The notes: a model not told the origin generated them from the sequence alone. A DNA stretch of 64,000 nucleotides from Pseudonocardia terrae (GCF_021343995.1 NZ_JAJTTE010000036.1:1-64000); one strand, 5' to 3'; shown: positions 9,733-18,608, counted from the stretch's first letter. Numbers and translations are program-made.

Positions 9733-9971
9733 CCGAGGGCACTCCCGGCGTCGGCCTCCGCCCGCCGCGCCGAGCCCGCCACCCGCCGGAACGTCTCGGC
9801 CGCCGTGACCACCTGAGCGGCGGCCTCCGCGACCACCCGTCCGATCTCGCGGCAGTCGTCGTCCGACCGGTGCAGCACCCGCGCGAGCTCCTCGAGATCG
9901 AGGCCCAGGACGGCGGCGTGGACGGCGGCCGCGTCGAGGCCGTCGGGATCGAGGTCGAGGTCCGGGCGCAC
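9729..9971 (-). CDS. Small EspC-like protein, 80 residues
   Basis: An acidic N-terminus (PDLDLDPDGLDAAAV) is followed by one long amphipathic helical region ending ETFRRVAGSARRAEADAG. Size and layout resemble short EspC-type ESX-associated proteins (DUF2580), but no invariant motif was recognised. The GTG start is fixed by the frame; the stop overlaps the start of the next leftward gene. It is probably co-expressed with the WXG100-like neighbour as a pair. Function unknown. Confidence 0.6.
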   Translation of the reverse strand: MRPDLDLDPDGLDAAAVHAAVLGLDLEELARVLHRSDDDCREIGRVVAEAAAQVVTAAETFRRVAGSARRAEADAGSALG

Positions 9972-10020
9972 GCGGTCAGGATGCGGGCGCCGGTGCCGGA
10001 AGCGGAGCGGATCGGCGCGA

Positions 10021-10040
10021 TCGTTCGCGATCGCGAACGA
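10021..10040. promoter_or_regulatory. 20-bp perfect palindrome
   Basis: TCGTTCGCGATCGCGAACGA is its own reverse complement. It lies one base beyond the hydrolase stop and 49 nt upstream of the EspC-like GTG. With no loop it is more likely a dimeric regulator site than a terminator; the regulator is unknown. Confidence 0.6.
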
Positions 10041-10041
10041 C

Positions 10042-10872
10042 TCAGGCCTGCGGGGTCTCCAGCACGGTGCCGGGAACCTTGCCGTCGACCAGGTCGTCGA
10101 CCCGGTCCTCGCCGCACAGCTCCTTGAGCAGGAACGCGGTGACGAGCGCGCGCGTGATGCGCCGGGTCTTGGCGTTGGGGCCGCCGGAGAGCACCAGGTC
10201 CGACCAGTGCAGGCCCTCGAGGAAGTCCGTGTGCCCGGCCTTCGGCAGCCGGCGCACCCAGGTGGGGCCCGCGCAGGCCGCGGCGATCTGCTCCCCGTGC
10301 CCCGCGATCGGTGCGACGGTGTCGTTTCCCGCGACGATGTTCAGCGACGGCACCGTCACCGCCTTGGCCGCCTCGACCGGCGACGGGCGGGTCTGCGACG
10401 CCGCGATCGCCACCACCGCGGCCACCTTGGGATGTCCGGCGGCGGCCAGCATCGCGGCGCCCGCGCCGATGCCGTGCCCGGCGAGCGCCGTCCGCCGCGC
10501 GTCGACACTGATCCTGCCCTCGCCCAGCCGGACGCCGGCGCAGACGTCGAGCGTGGTCCGCAGGTCGGCGGAGAACCGGGCCACGCTCGGCAGCGGGCTG
10601 CCCTGCGATCCGGGCGCCGCCGCGACGATGCCCCACGAGGCGAGGTGGCGCAGCAGCTCGGCGTAGCGCGACACGGGCTGCATCCAGTCGTGCCCGAAGG
10701 CGACGGCGGCCAGGCCGAGCCCCTCGGCCGGCGCGAACACCACCCCGGGGATGCCGACGAGCCCGAGGTCGCCGCGCAGCACCTCGTTGGGGCCGGGCCG
10801 GGACAGCTGCTCCAGCGCGTCCTTGGCGTTCCGCAGGGCGGGAGGACGGGTGAACGTGCTGGTCCGGCTCAC
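10042..10872 (-). CDS. Alpha/beta hydrolase (dienelactone hydrolase/PAF-acetylhydrolase-like)
   Basis: A 276-residue single-domain protein with the alpha/beta-hydrolase strand order, an oxyanion region (VAFGHDWMQP) and a nucleophile elbow reading ALAGHGIGAGAAML, so Gly occupies the usual Ser position. The C-terminal acid and His candidates are in VAGNDTVAPIAG and LPKAGHTDFLEG. The GTG at 10872 (VSRTSTFTRPP) is chosen because in-frame sequence upstream is arginine-rich and atypical. Position beside glmM matches Rv3438. The elbow change makes hydrolytic activity uncertain; it could be a pseudo-enzyme or use another mechanism. Confidence 0.8.
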   Translation of the reverse strand: MSRTSTFTRPPALRNAKDALEQLSRPGPNEVLRGDLGLVGIPGVVFAPAEGLGLAAVAFGHDWMQPVSRYAELLRHLASWGIVAAAPGSQGSPLPSVARFSADLRTTLDVCAGVRLGEGRISVDARRTALAGHGIGAGAAMLAAAGHPKVAAVVAIAASQTRPSPVEAAKAVTVPSLNIVAGNDTVAPIAGHGEQIAAACAGPTWVRRLPKAGHTDFLEGLHWSDLVLSGGPNAKTRRITRALVTAFLLKELCGEDRVDDLVDGKVPGTVLETPQA

Positions 10873-11071
10873 AGCGGAACCGTACCGTCGCCCGATCACC
10901 GCCGCCCAGCGGCGTACCCGGACGATCGCCCCGGTCGGGCTGCCCGCCCGCCGTGGGGTGGCCAGTGCGAGGCGAGGGTGTGGTAGCACCACTCCTGTCC
11001 CGCGGTGCGCGCGTCAATAGCGTTCTGACCAGGCCGGAAGGGGTCCGGCACCCATCCGAGAGGGACAGACG

Positions 11072-11371
11072 ATGAACGCCAGGATCGCACGTACCATCGG
11101 CACGCTGGCCGCCGCCGGGGGCCTGCTCCTGGGCCTGAGCGCCTGCAGCATGTCGGTCTCGAGCGACGACGTGAAGTCCGAGATCACCCGCGTGGTGCAG
11201 GAGCAGCTGCAGACCGCGCCGAATTCCGTCGAGTGCCCGTCGGGCCTCGACGCGACCGTGGGCGCCACGCTGACCTGCCACGTCGTGGTGCCCCAGCGCA
11301 GCTTCGACGTCGTCGCCAAGGTGACGGCGGTCGAGGGCAGCGACGTCAAGTTCGACATCAACGAGGTGTAG
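11072..11371 (+). CDS. DUF4333 lipoprotein
   Basis: A 99-residue secreted lipoprotein: signal peptide with a hydrophobic core, then the lipobox LSAC with the lipid-acceptor Cys near residue 26. The mature part matches the DUF4333 pattern: a helix, the V-E-C-P segment, and L-T-C-H-V with a second Cys that probably forms a disulphide. A good ribosome binding site (GAGAGGGAC) precedes the ATG. Likely anchored on the outer face of the cytoplasmic membrane; function unknown. Confidence 0.88.
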   Translation: MNARIARTIGTLAAAGGLLLGLSACSMSVSSDDVKSEITRVVQEQLQTAPNSVECPSGLDATVGATLTCHVVVPQRSFDVVAKVTAVEGSDVKFDINEV

Positions 11372-11401
11372 CCGGGGCGGCCCGCGGCTAGCGTTCGCTC
11401 C

Positions 11402-12880
11402 ATGCAGGGTGTGTGGACCGCGCAGCAGATCCGCGAGGCCGAGGAGGTGCTCCTGGCCCGGATGCCCGACGGCGTGCTGATGCGCCGGGCCGCCCACGGG
11501 CTCGCCCTCGGCGTCCGCCGGTTCCTCGGGGAGCGGCGCGGGCGGTCGACCGGGCGGCGGGTGACGTTGCTGGTGGGGGCCGGCAACAACGGCGGCGACG
11601 CGCTGTGGGCGGGGGCCGGGCTGCGGCGCGGGGGGCTGGCCGTCACCGCCGTGCTGCTCGCGCCGGACCGCGCCCATCCGGAGGGGCTCGCGGCGCTGCG
11701 CCGGGCGCACGGGCGGGTGCTGGGGGCCGAGGACCCGGCGGCGCGGGAGGCGGTGGCCGGCGCCGACGTCGTCGTCGACGGGATCGTGGGGATCTCCGGC
11801 AAGGGCGCGCTGCGCGAACCGGCCGGCGCGCTCGTCGAGGCCGCGGGGGCGGCCGGGGTACCGATCGTGGCCGTCGACCTGCCCAGCGGCGTCGACGCGG
11901 ACACCGGCACGACCGAGGGGGCCGCCGTCCGGGCAACGTTGACCGTGACGTTCGGGGCGCTCAAGCCGGTGCACGTGCTGGCGCGGCCGCGGTGCGGGGA
12001 GGTCGTGCTCGTCGACATCGGGCTCGGCCCGCACCTGCCGGAGCCGCACGCGTGGGTGCTCGACACCGCCGACGCGGGGGAGCGCTGGCCGATCCCCGGA
12101 CCCACCGACGACAAGTACACGCAGGGCGTGGTCGGCGTGGCCGCCGGGTCGGCCACCTACCCGGGCGCCGCGGTGCTGGCGACCGGGTCCGCGGTGCTCG
12201 CGACCAGCGGCATGGTCCGGTTCGCCGGCACGGCCGCCGACGTCGTCCGCTCGCACTGGCCCGAGGTCGTCGGCACCGACGACCTCGAGCAGGCCGGACG
12301 CACCCAGGCCTGGTCGGTGGGCCCCGGCATCGGCACCGACGACGCCGGGTACGACCTGCTCGCCGGCGTCCTCGCCCGGGACGTCCCCACCTGTATCGAC
12401 GCCGACGGCATCACCCTGCTCGCCGAGCACGAGGACCTCCGGCGGACGGTGCGGGGCCGGTCGATCGTGCTCACGCCGCACGCCGGGGAGTTCGCGCGGA
12501 TGGCGGGCGACGTGGGCGCCGACCGGATCGGCGCCGCGCGGCGGGCCGCGGCCGAGCTCGACGTGACCGTGCTGCTCAAGGGCAACGCGACCGTGGTCGC
12601 CGACCCGGACGGGCGCGCGCTGGTCAACCCCTCCGACAACGCATGGGCCGCCACCGCCGGCTCCGGCGACGTCCTCACCGGGATGGTCGGCGCGTTGCTC
12701 GCCGCGGGACTGGAGCCCTGGTGGGCCGCGGGCTGCGCGGCCCACGTGCACTCGCGCGCCGCGACGCTCGCGGCGGAGCGGGTGGGCGGGGAGCCGGCCG
12801 TCCCCGCCCCCGCCTCCACGCTCCAGGCGGCGATCCCGGCCGCCATCCACGAGGTGCGGAAGGCCGCGCTCGGGGAGTGA
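11402..12880 (+). CDS. nnr: Bifunctional NAD(P)H-hydrate epimerase / ADP-dependent dehydratase
   Basis: Repairs hydrated NADH and NADPH. Residues about 1-220 form the YjeF N-terminal epimerase domain, with the nucleotide loop GAGNNGGDALW and the motif VDLPSGVDADTG. Residues about 230-492 form the ribokinase-like dehydratase, with HAGEF, LLKGNATVV and the catalytic NAWAATAGSGDVLTG loop. 492 residues is typical of the fused enzyme. It starts 30 nt after the lipoprotein gene. The mycobacterial orthologue (Rv3433c) lies between glmM and alr, as here. Confidence 0.95.
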   Translation: MQGVWTAQQIREAEEVLLARMPDGVLMRRAAHGLALGVRRFLGERRGRSTGRRVTLLVGAGNNGGDALWAGAGLRRGGLAVTAVLLAPDRAHPEGLAALRRAHGRVLGAEDPAAREAVAGADVVVDGIVGISGKGALREPAGALVEAAGAAGVPIVAVDLPSGVDADTGTTEGAAVRATLTVTFGALKPVHVLARPRCGEVVLVDIGLGPHLPEPHAWVLDTADAGERWPIPGPTDDKYTQGVVGVAAGSATYPGAAVLATGSAVLATSGMVRFAGTAADVVRSHWPEVVGTDDLEQAGRTQAWSVGPGIGTDDAGYDLLAGVLARDVPTCIDADGITLLAEHEDLRRTVRGRSIVLTPHAGEFARMAGDVGADRIGAARRAAAELDVTVLLKGNATVVADPDGRALVNPSDNAWAATAGSGDVLTGMVGALLAAGLEPWWAAGCAAHVHSRAATLAAERVGGEPAVPAPASTLQAAIPAAIHEVRKAALGE

Positions 12881-13910
12881 GGGCTGCGTCGACATGATCG
12901 GCGGTCGGGTGCGGAGGGGTGAGAGCTGCCGCGTCTTGATCGGCGGTTGGGTGCGGAGAGAGCTATGCCGGGAGCCGTGGGTGCACGGGTTCGCACATCT
13001 TGTGTCGGTGGTGTTCCGTCGGGCCACTCCGCCTCGCTCATCCGCTCGGGAAAGCCCCTCGCTCGAGTCCGCGGGGGCCGTCGACGGGGTGTCACCGGGG
13101 CGGGCGGGTGGAGTCGGATGTGAGGGGCGCAGGGCCGCCGTGATCGCACCAGACCGGTGATCAGCGTCGGCAAGGTCGCCGATTCCGTGCACAGGGGGTT
13201 TCGCTGACTGCCGGGGATGTACACATTTGCTGATCTTGCGTCGCGTGGGTCGGGCTGGGCCCGAGTCTGGGTCGAGATCGCCTGCTGTGGCCGGCACATC
13301 CATTCCGGCACATCCGATCCGCCTCGGCCGCAGAGCGCAGGAATTCGGGGCGCGGGTTGCCGACGGGTGTGGCCCGACCGGGCAGGTGCGGCAGGCGGGC
13401 TGGCCGACGCAGGACGAGCTCGCGGGTGCCGTACCTGCACGTAGATGGTGATCAGTGTCGGCATGGTCGCCGGTTCCGTGCACAGAAGGTTTCGCCGGCT
13501 GCCGTGAGCGCACGAATTCGCTGATCTTGAGGCAGACCTCCTGCCGCCCGCCGTGGCGGTCGCCTGGATCCGCGTCTCGGATGCACCGGGTGCACCGGAC
13601 GCGCGGGCTTCCCGGGACAGCGCCCGGTCCGGAAGTCCCGGCTGCCCGCGGGGCTCGCCCACCGGCTCGTCCGGCCAAGAACATCGTCGTGACCCAGGGC
13701 TTCGTCGGCGGCCACCCGCGTGGCCCCGGCCGCACACCCGCTCGGACACCGCACACCCTGTCGACGGGGTGTGCGGCTCACCCCGCCGGTGTGGCACGGA
13801 GCTCGGACCGGTGTGCGACGAGCCGAGGGCTGTGCGGACGGGATCCCTTGTCCCCCACCACGACCGTGATCGATACAGCTCCTGTCGGGGGCGGATGTCA
13901 GAATGCGGGC
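12881..13910. repeat. 1-kb repeat-rich gap between nnr and alr
   Basis: No convincing gene. Three kinds of repeat are visible. First, 22-nt copies at 12894-12915 and 12936-12957 differ at one base. Second, two 81-nt copies (13158-13238 and 13449-13529) match at 66 of 81 positions, start TGATCAG and end GCTGATCTTG; a partial third copy of the 3' part lies near 12966-13004. Third, a GTCGAC-centred palindrome lies at 13749-13776. Open frames here are short, arginine-rich and have weak third-position bias. Confidence 0.75.
13749..13776. repeat. GTCGAC-centred palindrome, copy A
   Basis: A 28-nt near-perfect palindrome: arm CCGCACACCC, centre TGTCGACG, arm GGGTGTGCGG. Related copies lie at 37067-37088 and 61189-61210. 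All three are intergenic and share flanking CACACCCG motifs. Confidence 0.75.
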
Positions 13911-15131
13911 GTGTCCTCGCTTCCCGGAACGGCCCCACCCGCCGGATCGGCCCCGCAAGCCAGAACGGCCCCGCCGGGCGGAACGCCCCACGGCACGGCT
14001 CATCCGCGCGCCGAGGCGGCGGTCGACCTGGGCGCGATCCGGCACAACGTCGCGCTGCTGTCCGGGCTGGCCCGGGAGTCGGGCGCGGGCACGATGGCGG
14101 TCGTCAAGGCCGACGGGTACGGGCACGGCGCGGTCGAGGTCGGACGCGCGGCGCTGACGGCCGGCGCCACCTGGCTCGGGGTGTGCACGATCGAGGAGGC
14201 CCTGGAGCTGCGCGCGGCCGGCATCACCGCCTCCGTGCTCTCCTGGCTGCACCTGCCGGACGAGGACTTCGCCCCGGCCGTCGCGGCGGACGTCGACCTC
14301 GCCGTCTCCTCGGTCCGGCACCTCGCCGGCGTGCTCGACGGCGCCCGTCGCGCCGGCCGTCCGGCCCGGCTGCACCTCAAGATCGACACCGGGCTGTCCC
14401 GCAACGGCTGCCAGCCCGCCGACTGGCCCGAGCTGCTCGACGCGGTGGAGAAAGCCGGGGAGGAGGCCGAGGTCGTCGCCGTGTGGTCGCACCTCGCGCA
14501 CGCCGACCAGCCGCACCACCCGGTGATCGACACCCAGCTCGCGCGGCTGAACGCGGCCTGGGAGCAGGCCCGCGAGCGCGGGTTCGCGCCGCTGCGGCAC
14601 CTCGCCAACTCCGCGGCCACGCTCACCCGCCCCGACCTGCACCTCGACCTCGTCCGGCCCGGCATCGCGGTCTACGGGCTCGACCCGCTGGACCGGCCGG
14701 TCGAGGAGTCGCCACTGCGTCCGGCGATGGAGTTCCGGGCACGGGTCGCGCTGGTCAAGCGGGTCCCGGCCGACGAGGGCGTGTCGTACGGGCACGAGTG
14801 GACGACCCCGCACGGGACCACGCTGGCCCTGGTGCCGGCGGGCTACGCGGACGGCGTCCCGCGCCGGCTGAACTCCCGCGGCCGGATGCGCGTGCACCTC
14901 GCGGGCAAGGTCCGCCCGGTGGTCGGCCGCGTGTGCATGGACCAGGTCGTCGTCGACTGCGGCGAGGACGAGGTCCACGAGGGCGACACCGCCGTGCTCT
15001 TCGGCGCGGGCGTCGGCGGCGGCCCCACCGCCCAGGACTGGGCCACCGAGCTGGGCACGATCCACTACGAGATCGCCACCGGCGTGCACGGCGCCCGGGT
15101 CCGCCGCACGCACCTGGACGTGGGGGAGTGA
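13911..15131 (+). CDS. alr: Alanine racemase (PLP)
   Basis: Interconverts L- and D-alanine for peptidoglycan. The PLP lysine is K66 in VVKADGYGHG. The barrel-side motif RLHLKIDTGLSRNG and the C-terminal catalytic Tyr region (GVSYGHEW) and MDQ motif (GRVCMDQVVVD) are present. 406 residues is slightly long because of about 25 Ala/Pro/Gly-rich residues at the N-terminus. The GTG at 13911 is chosen; an internal start nearer the barrel is possible. It leads the operon alr-hydrolase-tsaE-HAD-tsaB-rimI-tsaD. Confidence 0.96.
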   Translation: MSSLPGTAPPAGSAPQARTAPPGGTPHGTAHPRAEAAVDLGAIRHNVALLSGLARESGAGTMAVVKADGYGHGAVEVGRAALTAGATWLGVCTIEEALELRAAGITASVLSWLHLPDEDFAPAVAADVDLAVSSVRHLAGVLDGARRAGRPARLHLKIDTGLSRNGCQPADWPELLDAVEKAGEEAEVVAVWSHLAHADQPHHPVIDTQLARLNAAWEQARERGFAPLRHLANSAATLTRPDLHLDLVRPGIAVYGLDPLDRPVEESPLRPAMEFRARVALVKRVPADEGVSYGHEWTTPHGTTLALVPAGYADGVPRRLNSRGRMRVHLAGKVRPVVGRVCMDQVVVDCGEDEVHEGDTAVLFGAGVGGGPTAQDWATELGTIHYEIATGVHGARVRRTHLDVGE

Positions 15132-15133
15132 GC

Positions 15134-16243
15134 GTGGCCGGCCGGAGGCTGTGGCAGGCGCTCGGGGTCGCGGGCGGGGTCGTCGGGGCGGCGGGTGCCG
15201 CGGTCGGCGTCGGGGTGGCGAGCCACAAGCGGCACGAGATCGCCAAGGAGCGCCGCCGGCTCGCGGGCGAGCTGGACGCCGCGGGCCGGCAGCCGGGGGC
15301 CGAACCGGCGCCGACGTCGTCGTCGGTCATGGCCGAGGACGGCATCCGGCTGGCCTGCGAGGAGGTGCCCTCCCGCACCGGTGAGCCGCTGCTCACCGTG
15401 GTGCTGGTGCACGGGTTCGCCCTCGACCGCCGCACCTGGCACTTCCAGCGGGAGGCGTTCCCGCTGATGGCGGACCCGTCGGTGCGCACGGTGCTCTACG
15501 ACCAGCGCAGCCACGGCCGCTCCGAGCGCGCGCCGCAGGAGAGCTGCACGATCGACCAGCTCGGCCACGACCTCGACTCGGTCATCCGGGCGTTGGCGCC
15601 GGACGGGCCGCTGGTGCTCGTCGGGCACTCGATGGGCGGGATGACGCTGATGGCCCTCGCCGAGCAGCAGCCCGAGCTGTTCGAGTCGCGCGTGCTGGGC
15701 GTGGGGTTCGTGGCGACGACGGCGGGCGAGATGGGCAGCGCGGGCCTGCCGGGCACGCTGCTCTCCCGGCACAACCCGGTCACCCGCGGGCTCGGCGCGC
15801 TGGCCCGGGTCCAGCCGCGGTTCGTGGAGGGCGCGCGCAAGGCGCTGGGCGACGCCGTCTGGGGCGTCACGCGGCGCTTCGCGTTCGGCGACCGCCGCGT
15901 CGACCCGGCGCTGGTCGACCTGGTCGACACCATGATCAGCGCCAACGCGCTCGACGCGCTCACCGACTTCGCCGACACCCTCGGCACGCACGACCGGCTG
16001 GCGGCGCTCCCCGCCCTCGCCGGCTGCGAGGTGCTCATCGTCGCCGGCACGAAGGACCAGGTGATCCCGTACTCGCACAGCGAGCGGATCGCCGCCGAGC
16101 TGCCGAAGGCCGAGCTGCTGGAGCTGGAGGGCGTCGGGCACCTGCCGCTGCTGGAGCGGCACGAGGAGGTCCAGGAGGCCCTGGAGGGACTGGTCCGGCG
16201 GGCGGCCTCGCGGGCCCCGCGCCGGCGCAGGAGGCGAGCATGA
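15134..16243 (+). CDS. Membrane-anchored alpha/beta hydrolase in the alr-tsaE operon
   Basis: A 369-residue protein with one N-terminal membrane helix (about residues 8-28, Gly/Ala/Val-rich), a basic linker (SHKRHEIAKERRR), then a canonical alpha/beta-hydrolase fold: oxyanion VLVHGFALDRRTW, nucleophile elbow GHSMGG, acid in AGTKDQVIP, catalytic His in EGVGHLPLLE. The C-terminus is arginine-rich. GTG at 15134 is preferred for its spacing from GGGGGA at 15122-15127; GTG at 15128 overlaps the alr stop and is the alternative. This hydrolase is widely conserved between alr and tsaE in actinobacteria; substrate unknown, a lipid or ester is likely. Confidence 0.9.
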   Translation: MAGRRLWQALGVAGGVVGAAGAAVGVGVASHKRHEIAKERRRLAGELDAAGRQPGAEPAPTSSSVMAEDGIRLACEEVPSRTGEPLLTVVLVHGFALDRRTWHFQREAFPLMADPSVRTVLYDQRSHGRSERAPQESCTIDQLGHDLDSVIRALAPDGPLVLVGHSMGGMTLMALAEQQPELFESRVLGVGFVATTAGEMGSAGLPGTLLSRHNPVTRGLGALARVQPRFVEGARKALGDAVWGVTRRFAFGDRRVDPALVDLVDTMISANALDALTDFADTLGTHDRLAALPALAGCEVLIVAGTKDQVIPYSHSERIAAELPKAELLELEGVGHLPLLERHEEVQEALEGLVRRAASRAPRRRRRRA

Positions 16244-16695
16244 CGTGGGACGAGCCGGTCGAGCTCCCGGAGCAGGCCGACACCGAGGCCTACGGCGAGG
16301 AGCTGGGCCGCGAGCTGGGCGCCGGCGACCTCGTCGTGCTGTCCGGGCCGCTGGGTGCGGGCAAGACGGCGCTGGTCCGCGGCCTGGCCCGCGGGCTGCG
16401 GGTCGCGGGCCCGATCACGTCGCCGACCTTCGTCATCGCCCGGGAGCACCGGCCGCTGCCCGACGGGCCGGGCGTCCCGCTGGTGCACGTCGACGCATAC
16501 CGGCTCGGGGCGGTGGCCTCGGTCGCCGCGGAGCTCGACGACCTGGATCTCGACACCGACCTCACCGAGGCCGTCGTCGCGGTGGAGTGGGGCGAGGGCG
16601 TGGCCGAGCGCCTCGCGGAGAAGCACGTGCTGGTGCACCTGGAGCGACGGGAGGACGACGTCCGGGTCGCGCGGGCGGAGCGGGTCGCGCCGTGA
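16240..16695 (+). CDS. tsaE: tRNA t6A synthesis ATPase TsaE
   Basis: ATPase that drives cycles of the TsaB-TsaD complex making threonylcarbamoyl-adenosine at position 37 of ANN-decoding tRNAs. Its Walker A is G36PLGAGKT43, followed by the family motifs SPTF and HVDAYRL. At 151 residues it is of normal length. ATGA overlap with the hydrolase gene. tsaB and tsaD follow in the same operon; tsaC is not in the window. Confidence 0.95.
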   Translation: MTWDEPVELPEQADTEAYGEELGRELGAGDLVVLSGPLGAGKTALVRGLARGLRVAGPITSPTFVIAREHRPLPDGPGVPLVHVDAYRLGAVASVAAELDDLDLDTDLTEAVVAVEWGEGVAERLAEKHVLVHLERREDDVRVARAERVAP

Positions 16696-16702
16696 TCGCG
16701 CC

Positions 16703-17413
16703 GTGATCGAGGCCGTCCTCTTCGACTGGGGCGGCACGCTCACGCCCTGGCGCACGATGGACTTCCACGCGGGCTGGCGGGCCTACAGCGAGGTCCTGCA
16801 CGCCGGCGAGCCGGAGCGGGCCCGCGAGGTCGCCACGGCCCTCGCCGAGGCCGACACCGCCCGCTGGGCCGGCGTCCGGAACGACGCGCACGCCTTCCAC
16901 CTCGCCCACGTGCTGGCCGACGCCGCGGTCGACGAGACCTCCGAGCTGCACGGTGCCGCACTGGAGGCCTACCGGGAGTTCTGGGTGCAGGCAACCCACA
17001 CCGACCCGGAGGCGGCGCCGATGCTCGAGGAGCTGCGCGGGCGAGGGCTGCGGCTCGGGGTGCTGTCCTCCACGATGTGGCCCGGCGAGTGGCACGAGGA
17101 GTGGCTGCGCCGGGACCGGGTGCTGCACCTGTTCGACGGCGTGACCTGGAGCAGCGACCTCGAGTACACCAAGCCGCACCCCGAGGCCTTCCGCGCGGCG
17201 ATGGCCGCCGTCGGGGTCGAGGACCCGGCGCGCTGCGTCTACGTCGGCGACCGCCCGTACGACGACATCAGCGGCGCCAAGGCCGTCGGCATGCGGGCGG
17301 TGCTGGTGCCGCACAGCGACATCCCGGTGGCGCAGCGGGTCCCGGTCGACGTCGAGCCCGACGGCGTGATCCAGCGCCTGGCCGAGCTGCCCGGGCTGTT
17401 GCGGGACTGGTAG
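16703..17413 (+). CDS. HAD-superfamily hydrolase
   Basis: A 236-residue phosphatase-like protein. Motif I is DWGGTLT, motif II is in LGVLSSTMW, the motif III Lys is in YTKPHPEAF, and motif IV is VGDRPYDDISGAKAVGM. The nucleophile Asp is followed by W-G-G rather than the commoner F-D-G. The GTG at 16703 follows a short duplication (CGCCGTGATCG twice), which places a second GTG at 16692. It is inserted between tsaE and tsaB and is probably cotranscribed. Substrate unknown. Confidence 0.88.
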   Translation: MIEAVLFDWGGTLTPWRTMDFHAGWRAYSEVLHAGEPERAREVATALAEADTARWAGVRNDAHAFHLAHVLADAAVDETSELHGAALEAYREFWVQATHTDPEAAPMLEELRGRGLRLGVLSSTMWPGEWHEEWLRRDRVLHLFDGVTWSSDLEYTKPHPEAFRAAMAAVGVEDPARCVYVGDRPYDDISGAKAVGMRAVLVPHSDIPVAQRVPVDVEPDGVIQRLAELPGLLRDW

Positions 17414-17460
17414 ACGGCCCGGCGGACCGGCGTCCGGAGGGCGCTCGTAGGCTCGGTGGC

Positions 17461-18144
17461 GTGCTCGTGCTGGCCCTGGACACCGCCACGCCCGCCGTCA
17501 CCGCCGGTGTCGTGCGGCTGACCGACGGCCCCGGCGCCCGCGTCGCCGAGCTCGGCGTGCGGGTCGCGCACGACGCCCGCAAGCACGGCGAGCTGCTCAT
17601 GCCCGGCGTGCAGGGCGCCTGCGCCGACGCCGGGATCCGGCTGGGCGAGGTGGAGGCGATCGTCGTCGGCGCCGGGCCCGGGCCGTTCACCGGCCTGCGG
17701 GTCGGCATGGTCACCGCCGCCTCGCTGGGCGACGCGCTCGGCGTCCCGGTGCACGGGGTCTGCTCGCTCGACGCGATCGCCCAGGCCGTCGTGCTGCCCG
17801 GCAAGCTCACCGGGAACCTGTTGGTGGCCACGGACGCGCGGCGCCGCGAGGTGTACTGGGCCGCGTACGAGGCGGAGGGCGCCCGGCTGACCGGGCCGAC
17901 CGTCGAGAGCCCCGACGCGGTGGCCGAGCGGCTCGACGGCCTGCACCTGGTCGCCGCCGCCGGAACGATGGCCGAGCGCTTCGGCCTGCCCGTGCGCGAG
18001 CCCGCGAGCCCCACGCCCGCCGGCCTGGTCGCCGCGGCCGCCCCGGCCCTGGACTCCGGTCGAGCCCCGGGCCCGCTCGAGCCGCTCTACCTGCGCCGGC
18101 CCGACGCGGTCCCGCCCGGGGAGCGGAAGAAGGTGCACACGTGA
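17461..18144 (+). CDS. tsaB: tRNA t6A synthesis protein TsaB
   Basis: Inactive kinase-fold partner of TsaD. It begins with [11 protein letters not shown] and holds the family [12 protein letters not shown] motif near residues 75-86; the ATP-site His residues of TsaD are missing, as expected. 227 residues. The GTG is 47 nt after the HAD gene, and the stop overlaps rimI (GTGA). Confidence 0.95.
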   Translation: MLVLALDTATPAVTAGVVRLTDGPGARVAELGVRVAHDARKHGELLMPGVQGACADAGIRLGEVEAIVVGAGPGPFTGLRVGMVTAASLGDALGVPVHGVCSLDAIAQAVVLPGKLTGNLLVATDARRREVYWAAYEAEGARLTGPTVESPDAVAERLDGLHLVAAAGTMAERFGLPVREPASPTPAGLVAAAAPALDSGRAPGPLEPLYLRRPDAVPPGERKKVHT

Positions 18145-18608
18145 GCGGGACCGGCACCGTGACGATCGGCCCGTTGTACCGGGCCGACGCGCCGCGCTGC
18201 GCCGAGCTGGAGAAGGTCCTCTTCCCGGGCGACGACCCCTGGAGCGCCCAGGCGTTCCGCGACGAGGTCTCGCGCGGCCTCCCGTACTTCGCCGCCCGGC
18301 TCGACGGCGAGCTCGTCGGGTACGCCGGGCTCGGCGTCACCGCGGGTCCGCCGCAGGCCGAGGCGGAGGTGCACACCATCGGCGTCGACCCCGCCCACCA
18401 GGGCCGCGGCGTCGGCCGCCGGCTGCTCGACGCCCTGCTGGGCGTCGCCGACGAGCTGCACGCGACGGTGTTCCTCGAGGTCCGGACGGACAACGAGCCC
18501 GCCATCGGGCTCTACGAGAAGACCGGGTTCGCCGTCGTCGGGCTGCGGAAGCGGTACTACCGGCCCAGCGGGGCCGACGCCTACACGATGAAGAGGGACC
18601 CCCGGTGA
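18141..18608 (+). CDS. rimI: Ribosomal protein S18 N-alanine acetyltransferase family (GNAT)
   Basis: A 155-residue GNAT enzyme with the acetyl-CoA loop [15 protein letters not shown] and the C-terminal [18 protein letters not shown] signature of RimI. It ends [19 protein letters not shown] overlaps on both sides place it between tsaB and tsaD, the usual actinobacterial order. The in vivo substrate may be wider than S18. Confidence 0.92.
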   Translation: MSGTGTVTIGPLYRADAPRCAELEKVLFPGDDPWSAQAFRDEVSRGLPYFAARLDGELVGYAGLGVTAGPPQAEAEVHTIGVDPAHQGRGVGRRLLDALLGVADELHATVFLEVRTDNEPAIGLYEKTGFAVVGLRKRYYRPSGADAYTMKRDPR

